From Sphingopyxis sp. (GTDB lineage Bacteria; Pseudomonadota; Alphaproteobacteria; Sphingomonadales; Sphingomonadaceae): DNA of 64,000 nucleotides. The notes under the pieces were generated by a model, which saw nothing but the letters and a program-made list of their open reading frames with translations, was not told the DNA's origin and did not search any database. The position numbers were made by a program, and so were the translations under genes. Location of the stretch: positions 310,001 to 374,000 of the forward strand of contig NZ_JAEULM010000044.1 in assembly GCF_016793825.1 (NCBI RefSeq), read 5' to 3'. Positions 36,261-45,049 of the stretch are shown in pieces. Each line of letters starts with the position of its first letter. Position 1 is the stretch's first letter.

Positions 36261-36743
36261 ATGGAAAACGCTCCAATCACGCTGGGCCTGATGGTGCTGC
36301 TCGCCAGCCTGATGACCCTTGCGGCAATCAGCGACCTGCGGTCGCGATCGATCTCGAACGGCCTGAACGCTGCGATCGCGCTGTCCGCGATCCCCTTCTG
36401 GGTCGCCAGCGGAATGCACCTGTGGCCCGACGCCGCGATCCAGTTCGGCGCGGCTTTCGCAGTCTTCCTGGTGTTTGCCGGACTGTTCGCCATCGGAGCC
36501 ATGGGCGGCGGCGACGTCAAGATGATTGGCGCCGTCATGCTGTGGATTCCGCTAAATCTGTTTCTCGAGACCCTGACGGTGATGGCTATCGGCGGCGGCA
36601 TTTTGTCCGCCATCATGCTCATCCAGTCGAAAATTCGCCCTTCGGACAAGGTGATAGAGGTTCCCTATGGGGTCGCCATCGCCGTTGCAGGCCTTTGGGC
36701 GCTTCACCAACAATATCTTAACCACTTTCAGTCTATCGCTTGA
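36261..36743 (+). CDS. cpaA: Prepilin peptidase CpaA/TadV (A24 family)
   Basis: 160 aa from the ATG at 36261, which has AGGAAAAGAG just upstream; an ATG at 36240 is in frame but lacks a ribosome site. It is a six-helix aspartic protease that cleaves Flp pilin leaders. Catalytic Asp residues are in AISDLRSR (near residue 24) and the GGGD motif of MGGGDVKM (near residue 83). First gene of cpaA-B-C-D-E-tadB-tadC. The pilin substrate is not encoded in the window. Confidence 0.92.
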   Translation: MENAPITLGLMVLLASLMTLAAISDLRSRSISNGLNAAIALSAIPFWVASGMHLWPDAAIQFGAAFAVFLVFAGLFAIGAMGGGDVKMIGAVMLWIPLNLFLETLTVMAIGGGILSAIMLIQSKIRPSDKVIEVPYGVAIAVAGLWALHQQYLNHFQSIA

Positions 36744-36797
36744 AGCTGAGGGCAAGCACCGCCGCATCCGGCTGGTGTGAGGAGGCGAAAAATCGTC

Positions 36798-37826
36798 ATG
36801 GATACGCGAAAGATTATGCTGATCGTCGGCGCGCTGGTGATTGCCATCGGCGCGGCGTTCGGGGTCAACCAGATGATGCGCGGCGCATCGGCACCGCAGG
36901 CTCGCGCCGCGGCCGCACCGGACATCAACGGGCCCATGATCCTGGTAGCGACCCGGCAACTGCCGGCCGGCACGATCATCGGGCCGGACAGCTTCCGGTT
37001 CCAGCCCTGGCCAAAGGAGCTGGTCGAGAAAGCCTATTTCATGAAGGAAAAGACCGACGTCCAGACGCTGGTCGGAACCGTCGTGCGCTATCCGATCACC
37101 GCGGGTCAGCCGCTGACGCAGGGCGCGCTCGTCCATCCCGACGATCGCGGCTTCCTCGCTGCGGCGCTGGGCCCGGGCATGCGCGCCGTGACGGTCAAGG
37201 TCTCGCAGGAACAAGGCGTCGCCGGCTTCGTCTTCCCTGGCGACCGCGTCGACGTGGTGCTGGCCCAGACGATTGAGATCGACACCGAAAAGAGCAGCTA
37301 TCCCGACAAGCAGTTGTTCACCGCCGAAACCATCGTGCGTAACGTCCGCGTCCTCGCGACCGACCAGCGCTACGATGCCGAGGACGAAACTGGCAAGACG
37401 CCGGTGCGCACCTTTGGTTCGGTAACGCTCGAAGCCACGCCCGAAATCGCCGAACGTATCGCTGTGGCGCAGAATATGGGCAAACTTTCGCTGTCGCTTC
37501 GTCCGCTTGCCGAAAGCAGCGGCGAACTCGAAGCGGCCATCGCATCGGGTGACGTGAATGTCCCGACGAAGGGCGGCACTGCTGCCGAACGCCGGATGCT
37601 GGCCGAAGCCGCCGCACGTCCGACGACGGCGAAAACTGCCACGACGGGCGGCGACATCTCGCGCTTCTGGATCCCGGTCAGCGGTCGTGTCTCGGCCGCC
37701 CGTCCGCCCCAGCAGCAGGGCGGCGGCGCTCCGGTCGCCATGGGTGCTCCCGCAGCACCGCGGGGTCCGGTGGTCCGCGTGACGCGCGGCGACAAGGTGA
37801 CCGAAATTCCGGTTGGGGGTAAGTAA
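36798..37826 (+). CDS. cpaB: Flp pilus assembly protein CpaB/RcpC
   Basis: 342 aa. Begins MDTRKIMLIVGALVIAIGAA, an N-terminal transmembrane anchor. A SAF domain follows (VATRQLPAGTIIGPDSFRFQPWP), then the RcpC/CpaB domain with GFVFPGDRVDVVLAQT. Periplasmic, thought to bind peptidoglycan or the secretin. An AGGAGG lies 13 nt upstream of the ATG. Ends 1 bp before cpaC. Confidence 0.92.
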   Translation: MDTRKIMLIVGALVIAIGAAFGVNQMMRGASAPQARAAAAPDINGPMILVATRQLPAGTIIGPDSFRFQPWPKELVEKAYFMKEKTDVQTLVGTVVRYPITAGQPLTQGALVHPDDRGFLAAALGPGMRAVTVKVSQEQGVAGFVFPGDRVDVVLAQTIEIDTEKSSYPDKQLFTAETIVRNVRVLATDQRYDAEDETGKTPVRTFGSVTLEATPEIAERIAVAQNMGKLSLSLRPLAESSGELEAAIASGDVNVPTKGGTAAERRMLAEAAARPTTAKTATTGGDISRFWIPVSGRVSAARPPQQQGGGAPVAMGAPAAPRGPVVRVTRGDKVTEIPVGGK

Positions 37827-37827
37827 G

Positions 37828-39333
37828 ATGAACAGCAAAGCCAATTTCATGGCCACCAATCTCGCCCGCACTCTGGCCATCGGCCTGATCGCAGCGACCC
37901 TGGTTTCCGCCCCGGCCCAACAGGCCTCGGCCCAAGCCACGCAGAACGCCAGCAGCAGCATCGACCTGTCGGTGGGCCGCGGTCGCCTGATCAGCCTCTC
38001 GGCACCGATGACCGACGTGTTCGTCGCGAACGACGAAGTCGCCGACGTCCAGGTTCGCTCGGGCCGGCAGCTCTACGTCTTCGGCAAAAAACCAGGCGAG
38101 ACCAGCATTTACGCGACCGATGCCAGCGGCCGGGTGGTCTATTCGACCGTCGCCCGCGTCGGCAACAATATCGAGACGATCGACCAGATGCTGTCGCTGG
38201 CCATGCCGGACGCCAAGATCTCGTCGAACACGATGAACGGCTTTGTTCTGCTGACCGGCACCGTCCAGTCGCCCGACGACGCGGCCGAAGCCGAACGCCT
38301 GGTTCAGGCTTTCGTCGGCGAGCAGACCAAGGTGCTCTCGCGCCTCCGCACCGCGACGCCGCTGCAGGTCAACCTGCAGGTCCGCATTGCCGAAGTGAAC
38401 CGTTCGCTCGTCAAGGAAATCAGCGGCAACCTGCTGACCCGCGACCGGGATGGCCCGCTGGGCAACGGCTTCCTGGGTGGCGTATTTGGCGGCCGTACCG
38501 CTGGCCAGATCCTGTACCCGGGCGAAGGCACTCCGCCGGTTCCGGCAGGCAGCACCAGCTATGGCTTCACCACGCCCAGCGGCACCCGTAGCCTTGCCGG
38601 CGCAGGTCGCCTGTTCGGGCTCGACCTGATCGCTTCGCTCGATATGGGCGAGCGGTCCGGCATGGTGGTCACATTGGCGCAGCCGAACCTGACCGCGATT
38701 TCTGGCGAAACCGCTGACTTCCTCGCCGGCGGCGAGTTCCCGATCCCGATTCCCGGCAACTTCGCCGGCACGACGATCGAATATCGCAAATATGGCGTGA
38801 GCCTGGCCTATACGCCAACGGTTCTGTCGAACGGTCGCATCAGCCTGCGCGTCCGCCCCGAAGTGTCGGAACTGTCGACCGAAGGCGCGATCGAGATGGA
38901 CGGCTTCCAGATCCCCGCGCTGACGATCCGCCGCGCCGAAACGACAGTCGAACTCGGCTCGGGCGAAAGCTTCATGATCGCCGGCCTGATGAACAACCGT
39001 TCGATCGGCGCCATCGACAAGATGCCGGGCATCGGCGACGTTCCGCTCCTCGGCATGCTGTTCAAGTCGGACAGCTTCCGCCGCGGCGAAACCGAACTCG
39101 TCATCGTCGTCACCCCGTATCTGGTAACCCCGGTTTCGGCGAACGACATCAAGCTGCCGACCGACGCCTATCAGGACTCGAACGATCTGAAGCGCCTGCT
39201 GCTCAATCAGACGACAGACGGCGTGAGCGGTGGCGAGCGGCCCAAGCCGCAGCTCGACACGACGGTCGGCGACGCCGATCGCCCGCGTGGCGGCAGCAGC
39301 GATGCGGCGCCCGGGTTCAGCCTGAAAAAGTGA
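37828..39333 (+). CDS. cpaC: Tad pilus outer-membrane secretin CpaC/RcpA
   Basis: 501 aa from the ATG at 37828. Signal peptide ends near QQASA (residue 35). A BON/N0-like pilus domain follows (VFVANDEVADVQVRSGRQLYV), then the secretin domain with VTLAQPNLTAISGETADFLAGG and the ETELVIVVTPYLV terminus. It forms the outer-membrane gate for the Flp pilus. The C-terminal 35 residues are an Asp/Gly-rich tail. Confidence 0.95.
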   Translation: MNSKANFMATNLARTLAIGLIAATLVSAPAQQASAQATQNASSSIDLSVGRGRLISLSAPMTDVFVANDEVADVQVRSGRQLYVFGKKPGETSIYATDASGRVVYSTVARVGNNIETIDQMLSLAMPDAKISSNTMNGFVLLTGTVQSPDDAAEAERLVQAFVGEQTKVLSRLRTATPLQVNLQVRIAEVNRSLVKEISGNLLTRDRDGPLGNGFLGGVFGGRTAGQILYPGEGTPPVPAGSTSYGFTTPSGTRSLAGAGRLFGLDLIASLDMGERSGMVVTLAQPNLTAISGETADFLAGGEFPIPIPGNFAGTTIEYRKYGVSLAYTPTVLSNGRISLRVRPEVSELSTEGAIEMDGFQIPALTIRRAETTVELGSGESFMIAGLMNNRSIGAIDKMPGIGDVPLLGMLFKSDSFRRGETELVIVVTPYLVTPVSANDIKLPTDAYQDSNDLKRLLLNQTTDGVSGGERPKPQLDTTVGDADRPRGGSSDAAPGFSLKK

Positions 39334-39358
39334 CGCGCTGGTAATCAGGAGCATAGTG

Positions 39359-40006
39359 ATGAAAACAATCGCAACTTTGACCGCCCTGGCACTGGCAACG
39401 TCGCTGGCGGGGTGCACGAGCACCGCGCACAGCAACCGCGGCCTGGATTCGGTCCATCAACCGCTGGTACGCAACACCGTTTATCAGTTCGATGTCGCGG
39501 CCGGCAGCGGCGATCTCGCTCCCAGCGAACAGGGTCGCCTCCAGGGCTGGCTCGACGCGATGGGCGTGCGCTATGGTGATCGTATCGCCGTCGAAGATCC
39601 CTCGGTCTATGGCGCCAACGAGGCCCAGTCGACGATCCGCGCGATGATCGAACGCCGTGGCCTGATGCTGACCAACGAAGTGCCCGTGACCACGGGAACG
39701 ATCGCGCCCGGCTATCTGCGCGTCGTCGTGACCCGTGCTTCGGCTCATGTGCCGAACTGCCCGGACTGGTCGAGCAAATCGTCGATCAACGTCAACAATT
39801 CGACCTCGTCGAACTATGGCTGCGCAACCAACAGCAATCTTGCCGCGATGGTCGCCGACGCCAATGACCTGATCAAGGGCGCAACCACGAAAGAAAGCGA
39901 CCCGAGCGCCGCAACGCGCGCGATCAAGGTCTATCGCGAGAAACCCCCGACGGGTGCCGGCGAACTCAAGAGCCAGGCAACAAGCAACAGCGGAGGCGGC
40001 CAGTGA
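39359..40006 (+). CDS. cpaD: Tad pilus lipoprotein CpaD
   Basis: 215 aa from the ATG at 39359 (GTG one codon earlier), with AGGAG at 8 nt. The lipobox SLAGC places the lipidated Cys at residue 19. The family core is PVTTGTIAPGYLRVVVTRAS. A second conserved pair of Cys follows (PNCPDW and YGCATN). It probably helps secretin assembly in the outer membrane. Overlaps cpaE by 4 bp. Confidence 0.9.
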   Translation: MKTIATLTALALATSLAGCTSTAHSNRGLDSVHQPLVRNTVYQFDVAAGSGDLAPSEQGRLQGWLDAMGVRYGDRIAVEDPSVYGANEAQSTIRAMIERRGLMLTNEVPVTTGTIAPGYLRVVVTRASAHVPNCPDWSSKSSINVNNSTSSNYGCATNSNLAAMVADANDLIKGATTKESDPSAATRAIKVYREKPPTGAGELKSQATSNSGGGQ

Positions 40007-41280
40007 ACGCACCTTTCAAAGCCGCAGGGCTTCGTGATCCCTTCAATGCGTTCGTCTGCGACGACGACACGCTGGAGCTGATCCGCGCCGCGACAGCCGA
40101 CATGGGCTGGCCGGTCGAGAAATGTAACAAGGGCGGCCTGCGCAACGCAGTGCAGTCGCTTTCGGTATCCGCAAGCCCGAACATCCTGTTCGTCGACATG
40201 TCCGAATCGGGCGACCCGATCAACGACATCAACGCGCTCGCCGAAGTCTGCGAACCCGGTACGGTCGTGATCGCGGCGGGTCAGGTCAACGACGTCCGTC
40301 TGTACCGCGACCTTCTGTCGAGCGGAATTCAGGACTATCTTCTGAAACCTCTCTCGATCGATCAGGTCCGCGAATCGCTGACCATGGCGCAAGCGCTGCT
40401 CTCGTCGCCGAAGCATGCCGACGCGCATGACGACAAGCCACATCACATGATGGCGGTGGTGGGCGTGCGCGGTGGTGTCGGTGCATCGATGATATCCACG
40501 TCGCTCGCCTGGGCGATCAGCGAACAGGCCGAACGTCAGACCGCGCTGCTCGATCTCGACGTGCATTTCGGAACCGGCGCGCTGACGCTCGACCTCGAGC
40601 CTGGCCGCGGCCTGATCGACGCCATCGACAACCCCAGCCGTATCGACGGTCTGTTCATCGAACGCGCGATGGTGCGCGCTTCGGACAAGCTCAGCCTGCT
40701 GTCGGCCGAGGCACCTATCCATCAGCCGGTGATGACCGACGGCTCGGCCTTCTTCCAGTTGGAGGAAGAGCTGCGCAATGCGTTCGAGATGACGATCGTC
40801 GATATCCCCCGCCAGGTTCTGATCCCCTTCCCGCACTTGGTGTCGGAAGTTGGTACGATCCTGCTGGTCAGCGACGTGACGCTCGCCTCGGCGCGCGACA
40901 CGATTCGCATGCTGTCGTGGTTCAAGCAGAATGTTCCTGGCGCGCGCGTGATCCTGGTTGCCAACAAATTCCAGACGGCTGTCGGCGAATTGTCACGCAA
41001 GGAATTTGAATCGTCGATCGAACGTCCGATCGACATCGTCGTTCCGTTTGATCCCAAGTTGATCAGCCAGGCGGCGAAGCTCGGCAAATCCTATGCAGAA
41101 ATCTGCAAGGGCACGAAGTCGGCGCAGGTCTGGACAAGCCTGATGCGGTTGGTGATCGACGGTGCGGATGAAAGCGCCGAGGAAAGCCAGGCACCGTCGG
41201 GCAAGGGCAAATCGGGCGGCTCGCTGCTCGGCAAGCTCGGCGGCCTCGGCTCGCTGGTGTCCAAAAAGGGCGCAAAGTAA
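40003..41280 (+). CDS. cpaE: Pilus assembly ATPase-like protein CpaE/TadZ
   Basis: 425 aa, GTG start overlapping cpaD, with GGAGG upstream. The N-terminal 130 residues look like an atypical receiver domain. The C-terminal MinD/ParA-like ATPase has the deviant Walker A RGGVGASMISTSLAW, which lacks the usual second Lys. CpaE/TadZ localises Tad machinery to the pole. Ends with a Gly/Lys-rich tail. In most Tad operons cpaF would come next; here tadB starts 65 bp later. Confidence 0.92.
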   Translation: MNAPFKAAGLRDPFNAFVCDDDTLELIRAATADMGWPVEKCNKGGLRNAVQSLSVSASPNILFVDMSESGDPINDINALAEVCEPGTVVIAAGQVNDVRLYRDLLSSGIQDYLLKPLSIDQVRESLTMAQALLSSPKHADAHDDKPHHMMAVVGVRGGVGASMISTSLAWAISEQAERQTALLDLDVHFGTGALTLDLEPGRGLIDAIDNPSRIDGLFIERAMVRASDKLSLLSAEAPIHQPVMTDGSAFFQLEEELRNAFEMTIVDIPRQVLIPFPHLVSEVGTILLVSDVTLASARDTIRMLSWFKQNVPGARVILVANKFQTAVGELSRKEFESSIERPIDIVVPFDPKLISQAAKLGKSYAEICKGTKSAQVWTSLMRLVIDGADESAEESQAPSGKGKSGGSLLGKLGGLGSLVSKKGAK

Positions 41281-41285
41281 GGCAC

Positions 41286-41322
41286 GCGGCGGTCGGCATC
41301 GCCGGCCGCTGTCGCGCCGTGG
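41286..41322 (+). other. Hairpin between cpaE and tadB
   Basis: The 65-bp spacer folds into an imperfect stem centred on GGTCGGC-ATC-GCCGGCC, extended outward by several pairs including G-T wobbles. No T tract follows. It may be an mRNA processing or attenuation element, or a scar. It occupies the place where cpaF usually lies. Confidence 0.4.
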
Positions 41323-41345
41323 ATTGAAGCGGACAAAGGGCGATC

Positions 41346-42311
41346 ATGAACCTGTCGTTGATCCTTATCATCGCCGCTGCCGTCGTGGCCTTCGGCATGC
41401 TTGTGCTCGCCTTCGCGGGCCCGTCGGTCGGCAAGGCGAAGAGCCGCCGACTGGCGACGGTACGTGATCGCCACGCCAATTCGACCGAAGCCGTCGTCGC
41501 CGCGCAGATGCGCCGGACGATCGCGGCCAGCGGCAGTTCCGACAGCATATCCAGCCTGATTCCGCGTCGCGACCTGATGGAGCGCCGTCTGCGCCGGACC
41601 GGCAAGAACTGGGATCTCAGCAAATATATCTTCGTCTGCATGGGACTGTTCGTCCTGGTAACAGGCGGGCTGCTCGTGCTGCGAACACCGTTTCCGTTGG
41701 CTGTCATGGTCGGCTTGCTTGGCGGAATCTGGCTTCCCTTCGCTTATGTTGGGCGCCTGATCAAAAAGCGCGTCAACGCCTTCACCACCCGCTTTCCAGA
41801 CGCGATCGACCTGCTCGTCCGCGGCCTGAAATCGGGTCTGCCGGTCACCGAAACCTTCCAGGTCGTGAGCCACGAACTTCCCGGCCCGGTGGGCGAGGAA
41901 TTCCGGGGAGTCGTCGAACGCATCCGTATCGGCAACACGATGGAAGCAGCCCTGCAGGAATCGGCCGACATGCTCGGCACACCCGAGTTCCAGTTCTTCT
42001 GCATCACGATCCAGATCCAGCGCGAAACGGGCGGCAACCTTGCCGAAACGCTCGCCAACCTGTCGGACGTGTTGCGCAAGCGCGCCCAGATGAAGCTGAA
42101 GATCAAGGCGATGTCATCGGAAGCAAAGGCTTCGGCCTATATCGTTGGCGCCCTTCCCTTCTTCGTGTTCGGCATCGTGTGGATGATGAACCCCCAGTAT
42201 CTGGCCGGATTCTTCTATGAACAACGGCTGATCGTGACCGGGCTCGGCGGCCTTTGCTGGATGAGCATTGGTGTCTTCATCATGAAAAAAATGATCAGTT
42301 TCGAGATCTGA
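41346..42311 (+). CDS. tadB: Tad pilus inner-membrane platform protein TadB
   Basis: 321 aa, type II secretion F-domain family. One or two N-terminal helices, a cytoplasmic F domain (about 155-280, with PDAIDLLVRGLKSGLPVTETF and QIQRETGGNLAETLANLSDVLRKR), and C-terminal helices. Forms the inner-membrane platform that the CpaF ATPase drives. AAAGGG precedes the ATG. 13 bp separate it from tadC. Confidence 0.94.
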   Translation: MNLSLILIIAAAVVAFGMLVLAFAGPSVGKAKSRRLATVRDRHANSTEAVVAAQMRRTIAASGSSDSISSLIPRRDLMERRLRRTGKNWDLSKYIFVCMGLFVLVTGGLLVLRTPFPLAVMVGLLGGIWLPFAYVGRLIKKRVNAFTTRFPDAIDLLVRGLKSGLPVTETFQVVSHELPGPVGEEFRGVVERIRIGNTMEAALQESADMLGTPEFQFFCITIQIQRETGGNLAETLANLSDVLRKRAQMKLKIKAMSSEAKASAYIVGALPFFVFGIVWMMNPQYLAGFFYEQRLIVTGLGGLCWMSIGVFIMKKMISFEI

Positions 42312-42324
42312 GGGACGCGCGCAG

Positions 42325-43374
42325 ATGAACAGCAATTTCCTCCTCACCGCGACCTTCACCGGGGCCCACAGCGGCCCGACGTTGCTCGGCGTCGATGTCG
42401 TCTGGGTCGCTACGATGGTGGCTGCGGTCGGTGTCGGCGCAGTTCTCGTCGCCATCTATGGCGCGCTGACCGTCCGCAACCCGATGACCAAGCGTGTAAA
42501 AGCGCTCAACGACCGCCGCGAACAGCTCAAGGCGGGTATCACGGCCTCGACCACCAAGCGTCGCGCCAAGCTGGTTCGCAAGAATCAGCATGCCGACAAG
42601 ATGCGGACCTTTCTCGGCAAACTGCAGGTTCTGCAGGAAAGCCAGATCAAAGAGGTCCAGCAAAAACTGGCGCAAGCGGGGATTCGATCGAAAGACCTCG
42701 CCGTCGCCGTTATCTTTGGTCGGCTCGTCCTGCCGATCCTGTTCGGCGGCCTTGCGGCCTTTCTGATCTATTGGGTCGACATGTGGCCCGACATGACGAG
42801 CATGAAGCGCTCGGGCGCCACGATGGCAGCGCTGATCCTGGGGTACAAAGCGCCAGACCTGTTCGTCGACAACAAGCGACAAAAACGTACCGACAAGATC
42901 CGCAAAGGCCTTCCCGACGCGCTCGACCTGCTTGTCATCTGCGCCGAGGCGGGTCTGACCGTCGACACCGCCTTCTCGCGCGTATCGAAGGAATTGGGAC
43001 GCGCCTATCCCGAACTGGGAGAAGAGTTCGCGCTGACGTCGATCGAACTGGGCTTCCTGACCGAGCGTCGACAAGCGTTCGAGAATCTTGCCTATCGCGT
43101 CAACCTCGATTCGGTGAAGGGTGTAGTCACGACCATGATCCAGACCGAGAAATACGGCACACCGCTCGCCAGCGCGCTGCGCGTGCTGTCGGCCGAGTTC
43201 CGCAACGAACGCATGATGCGTGCCGAGGAAAAGGCCGCACGGCTACCCGCGATCATGACGGTGCCGCTGATTCTGTTCATTCTGCCCTGCTTGTTCATCG
43301 TCATTCTCGGCCCGGCGGCCTGTTCGCTGAGCGATGCGATGTCGGGCGGCAGCTTCGGCGGCGGCAACGGCTGA
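42325..43374 (+). CDS. tadC: Tad pilus inner-membrane platform protein TadC
   Basis: 349 aa, paralogue of TadB. The F domain contains PDALDLLVICAEAGLTVDTAF and QTEKYGTPLASALRVLSAEFRNERMMRAEEKA, typical of TadC. Helices flank it on both sides. Last gene of the block; a strong terminator follows. Confidence 0.94.
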   Translation: MNSNFLLTATFTGAHSGPTLLGVDVVWVATMVAAVGVGAVLVAIYGALTVRNPMTKRVKALNDRREQLKAGITASTTKRRAKLVRKNQHADKMRTFLGKLQVLQESQIKEVQQKLAQAGIRSKDLAVAVIFGRLVLPILFGGLAAFLIYWVDMWPDMTSMKRSGATMAALILGYKAPDLFVDNKRQKRTDKIRKGLPDALDLLVICAEAGLTVDTAFSRVSKELGRAYPELGEEFALTSIELGFLTERRQAFENLAYRVNLDSVKGVVTTMIQTEKYGTPLASALRVLSAEFRNERMMRAEEKAARLPAIMTVPLILFILPCLFIVILGPAACSLSDAMSGGSFGGGNG

Positions 43375-43395
43375 CGCAATAGCCGGAACGACAGG

Positions 43396-43422
43396 AAAGG
43401 GCGGGTGCGAACCCGCCCTTTT
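43396..43422 (+). terminator. Rho-independent terminator after tadC
   Basis: A perfect 11-bp stem AAAGGGCGGGT/ACCCGCCCTTT with a GCGA tetraloop ends in a T run at 43419-43422. It lies between convergent genes and would also serve the hydrolase gene on the minus strand. Confidence 0.88.
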
Positions 43423-43426
43423 CGTA

Positions 43427-44428
43427 TCAGCCGACTTGCTGTTCGATCGCCCCGAAAATTCCGTGGTGGCGGTCGTCGTCCATCCAGATGCGGACGACGT
43501 CTCCCTTTTGCAGGAAGGGCGTCTTCGGCTCGCCCTGCAGGATGGTCTCGACCGTGCGTACTTCGGCGAGACAGCAATAGCCCAGCCCGCCTTCGCCGAT
43601 CGGCCTGCCCGGACCACCGCCCGCATCGCGATTCGACACCGTGCCCGATCCGATGATCGTCCCGGCACCGAGATTGCGGGTCTTCGCGGCATGCGCGATG
43701 AGCTGACCGAAATCGAACGTCATGTCGACGCCCGCATCGGCGCGGCCGAGCGGCTGGCCGTTGAGATCGACGCACAGCGTTCCGTTTAGCTTGCCATCCT
43801 TCCAGCGATCGCCAAGCGATTCGGGCGTCACGAATACCGGCGACATCGCGCTCGACGGCTTCGACTGGAAAAAGCCGAATCCTTTCGCGAGTTCTGCCGG
43901 GATCAGGCCGCGAAGCGACACGTCGTTGGTCAAGCCGACCAGCAGGATATGGTCGCGTGCGGCCACCGCATCGATACCCGCCGGCACATCGCCAGTCACG
44001 ACCACCACCTCCGCCTCCATATCGCAGCCCCAGGCCGGATCGCCGAGCGGGATCGGGTCGCGCGGTGCGAGGAAGGCGTCGCTGCCGCCCTGATACATCA
44101 GAGGGTCATGCCAGAAACTGTCAGGCATTTCGGCCCCCCGTGCCTGCCGGACAAGCGCGACATGGTTCACATAGGCGCTGCCGTCGGCCCATTGATAAGC
44201 CCGCGGCAGGGGCGAAGCTGCGTCGCGCTCATGGAACCGTTCCTTAGGAATGGCATCATGGTTGAGATCCTCCGCCAGCGCGGCGAGCCGCGGTGCAGCA
44301 TAGGCCCAATTGTCGAGCGCCGCCTGCATGGTGGGGACGATCTGCCCTGCATCGGCGTACCAGGCGAGGTCGTCCGAAACGACGACCAGCCGCCCATCAC
44401 GGCCGGCTTTGAGCGAGGCTAGTTTCAC
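43427..44428 (-). CDS. Fumarylacetoacetate hydrolase-family protein
   Basis: 333 aa from the GTG at 44428 (AAAGGATC upstream; MKLASLKAGRDG fits homologues); an ATG at 44458 is in frame. The FAH fold metal ligands appear in CDMEAEVVVVTGD, and the C-terminal part has GSGTVSNRD and a PFLQKGDVVRI stretch. Likely cleaves C-C bonds of acylpyruvates, as in tyrosine or homogentisate breakdown. No hmgA or hpd gene is adjacent, so pathway assignment is tentative. Confidence 0.87.
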   Translation of the reverse strand: MKLASLKAGRDGRLVVVSDDLAWYADAGQIVPTMQAALDNWAYAAPRLAALAEDLNHDAIPKERFHERDAASPLPRAYQWADGSAYVNHVALVRQARGAEMPDSFWHDPLMYQGGSDAFLAPRDPIPLGDPAWGCDMEAEVVVVTGDVPAGIDAVAARDHILLVGLTNDVSLRGLIPAELAKGFGFFQSKPSSAMSPVFVTPESLGDRWKDGKLNGTLCVDLNGQPLGRADAGVDMTFDFGQLIAHAAKTRNLGAGTIIGSGTVSNRDAGGGPGRPIGEGGLGYCCLAEVRTVETILQGEPKTPFLQKGDVVRIWMDDDRHHGIFGAIEQQVG

Positions 44429-44486
44429 TTGCGATCCTTTGTCTGCGATGGCCTCCATGGGTCATCGCAGACGTACGGTGCGATGA

Positions 44487-44900
44487 TCAGCGGGGCATCT
44501 GGATAGATGCGAAACAGGTAAAGCCGCTCTGCCCTGCCTGCAAGCGCCGGATATACTGAAGATAGGCCTGCGACTGGTTATAGGTCGTGCCGGGCAGCGT
44601 CTGACCGCGAACGGCGCGCTTCACTTCCTCGCCGGTAAAGGCTCGCGCCGATCCGGGAAACGCCCCCTTGGTGCCGGGAGGAACCAGTTTGCCGTTAGCA
44701 TCGATATATTTCCCCGCACTGGAAGGACCGGGCACCGGAATCTGGCAATTCATCACCGAAACCGCCGTCTGCGCAAAGGCGGGACGGATCGTCAGCGCTG
44801 CCGATACGCCGACAGCGCCCAGTGCCAGCATCTTCCTCCGCGAAGGCACCGCCTCCTCGCTCTGCCCCTGATTTTCGGCCGGGATATCGTTGCTTTCCAT
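44487..44900 (-). CDS. Small Tat-exported protein of unknown function
   Basis: 137 aa from the ATG at 44900 (an ATG at 44912 is possible). A twin-arginine signal (PSRRKMLALGAVGVSAALTI, cleavage after AFA near residue 44) precedes a compact domain of about 90 residues. It has two Cys (VMNCQIP, GFTCFAS) that could form one disulfide, and a GEEVKRAVRGQTLPGT stretch. No family recognised. Divergent from the PhoR-like gene. Confidence 0.75.
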   Translation of the reverse strand: MESNDIPAENQGQSEEAVPSRRKMLALGAVGVSAALTIRPAFAQTAVSVMNCQIPVPGPSSAGKYIDANGKLVPPGTKGAFPGSARAFTGEEVKRAVRGQTLPGTTYNQSQAYLQYIRRLQAGQSGFTCFASIQMPR

Positions 44901-45049
44901 CACGCAGCGCATAAACCAAGGAAAGCTTGAGGAAAAGCAAAAGACCGCTTCCGGCCTTTGCCTTCCCGCATTGGGACATTTGCCCGGCGCGGGTTAACGG
45001 CCGCGAACCGTCTTGCGATATACCCGGCTTCATGCGAGGCGGGCGCAAG

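Noticed and set aside
37678..39435. A 585-codon open frame antisense to cpaC.
   Set aside because: It covers the cpaC gene and shows no family motif; a typical high-GC shadow.
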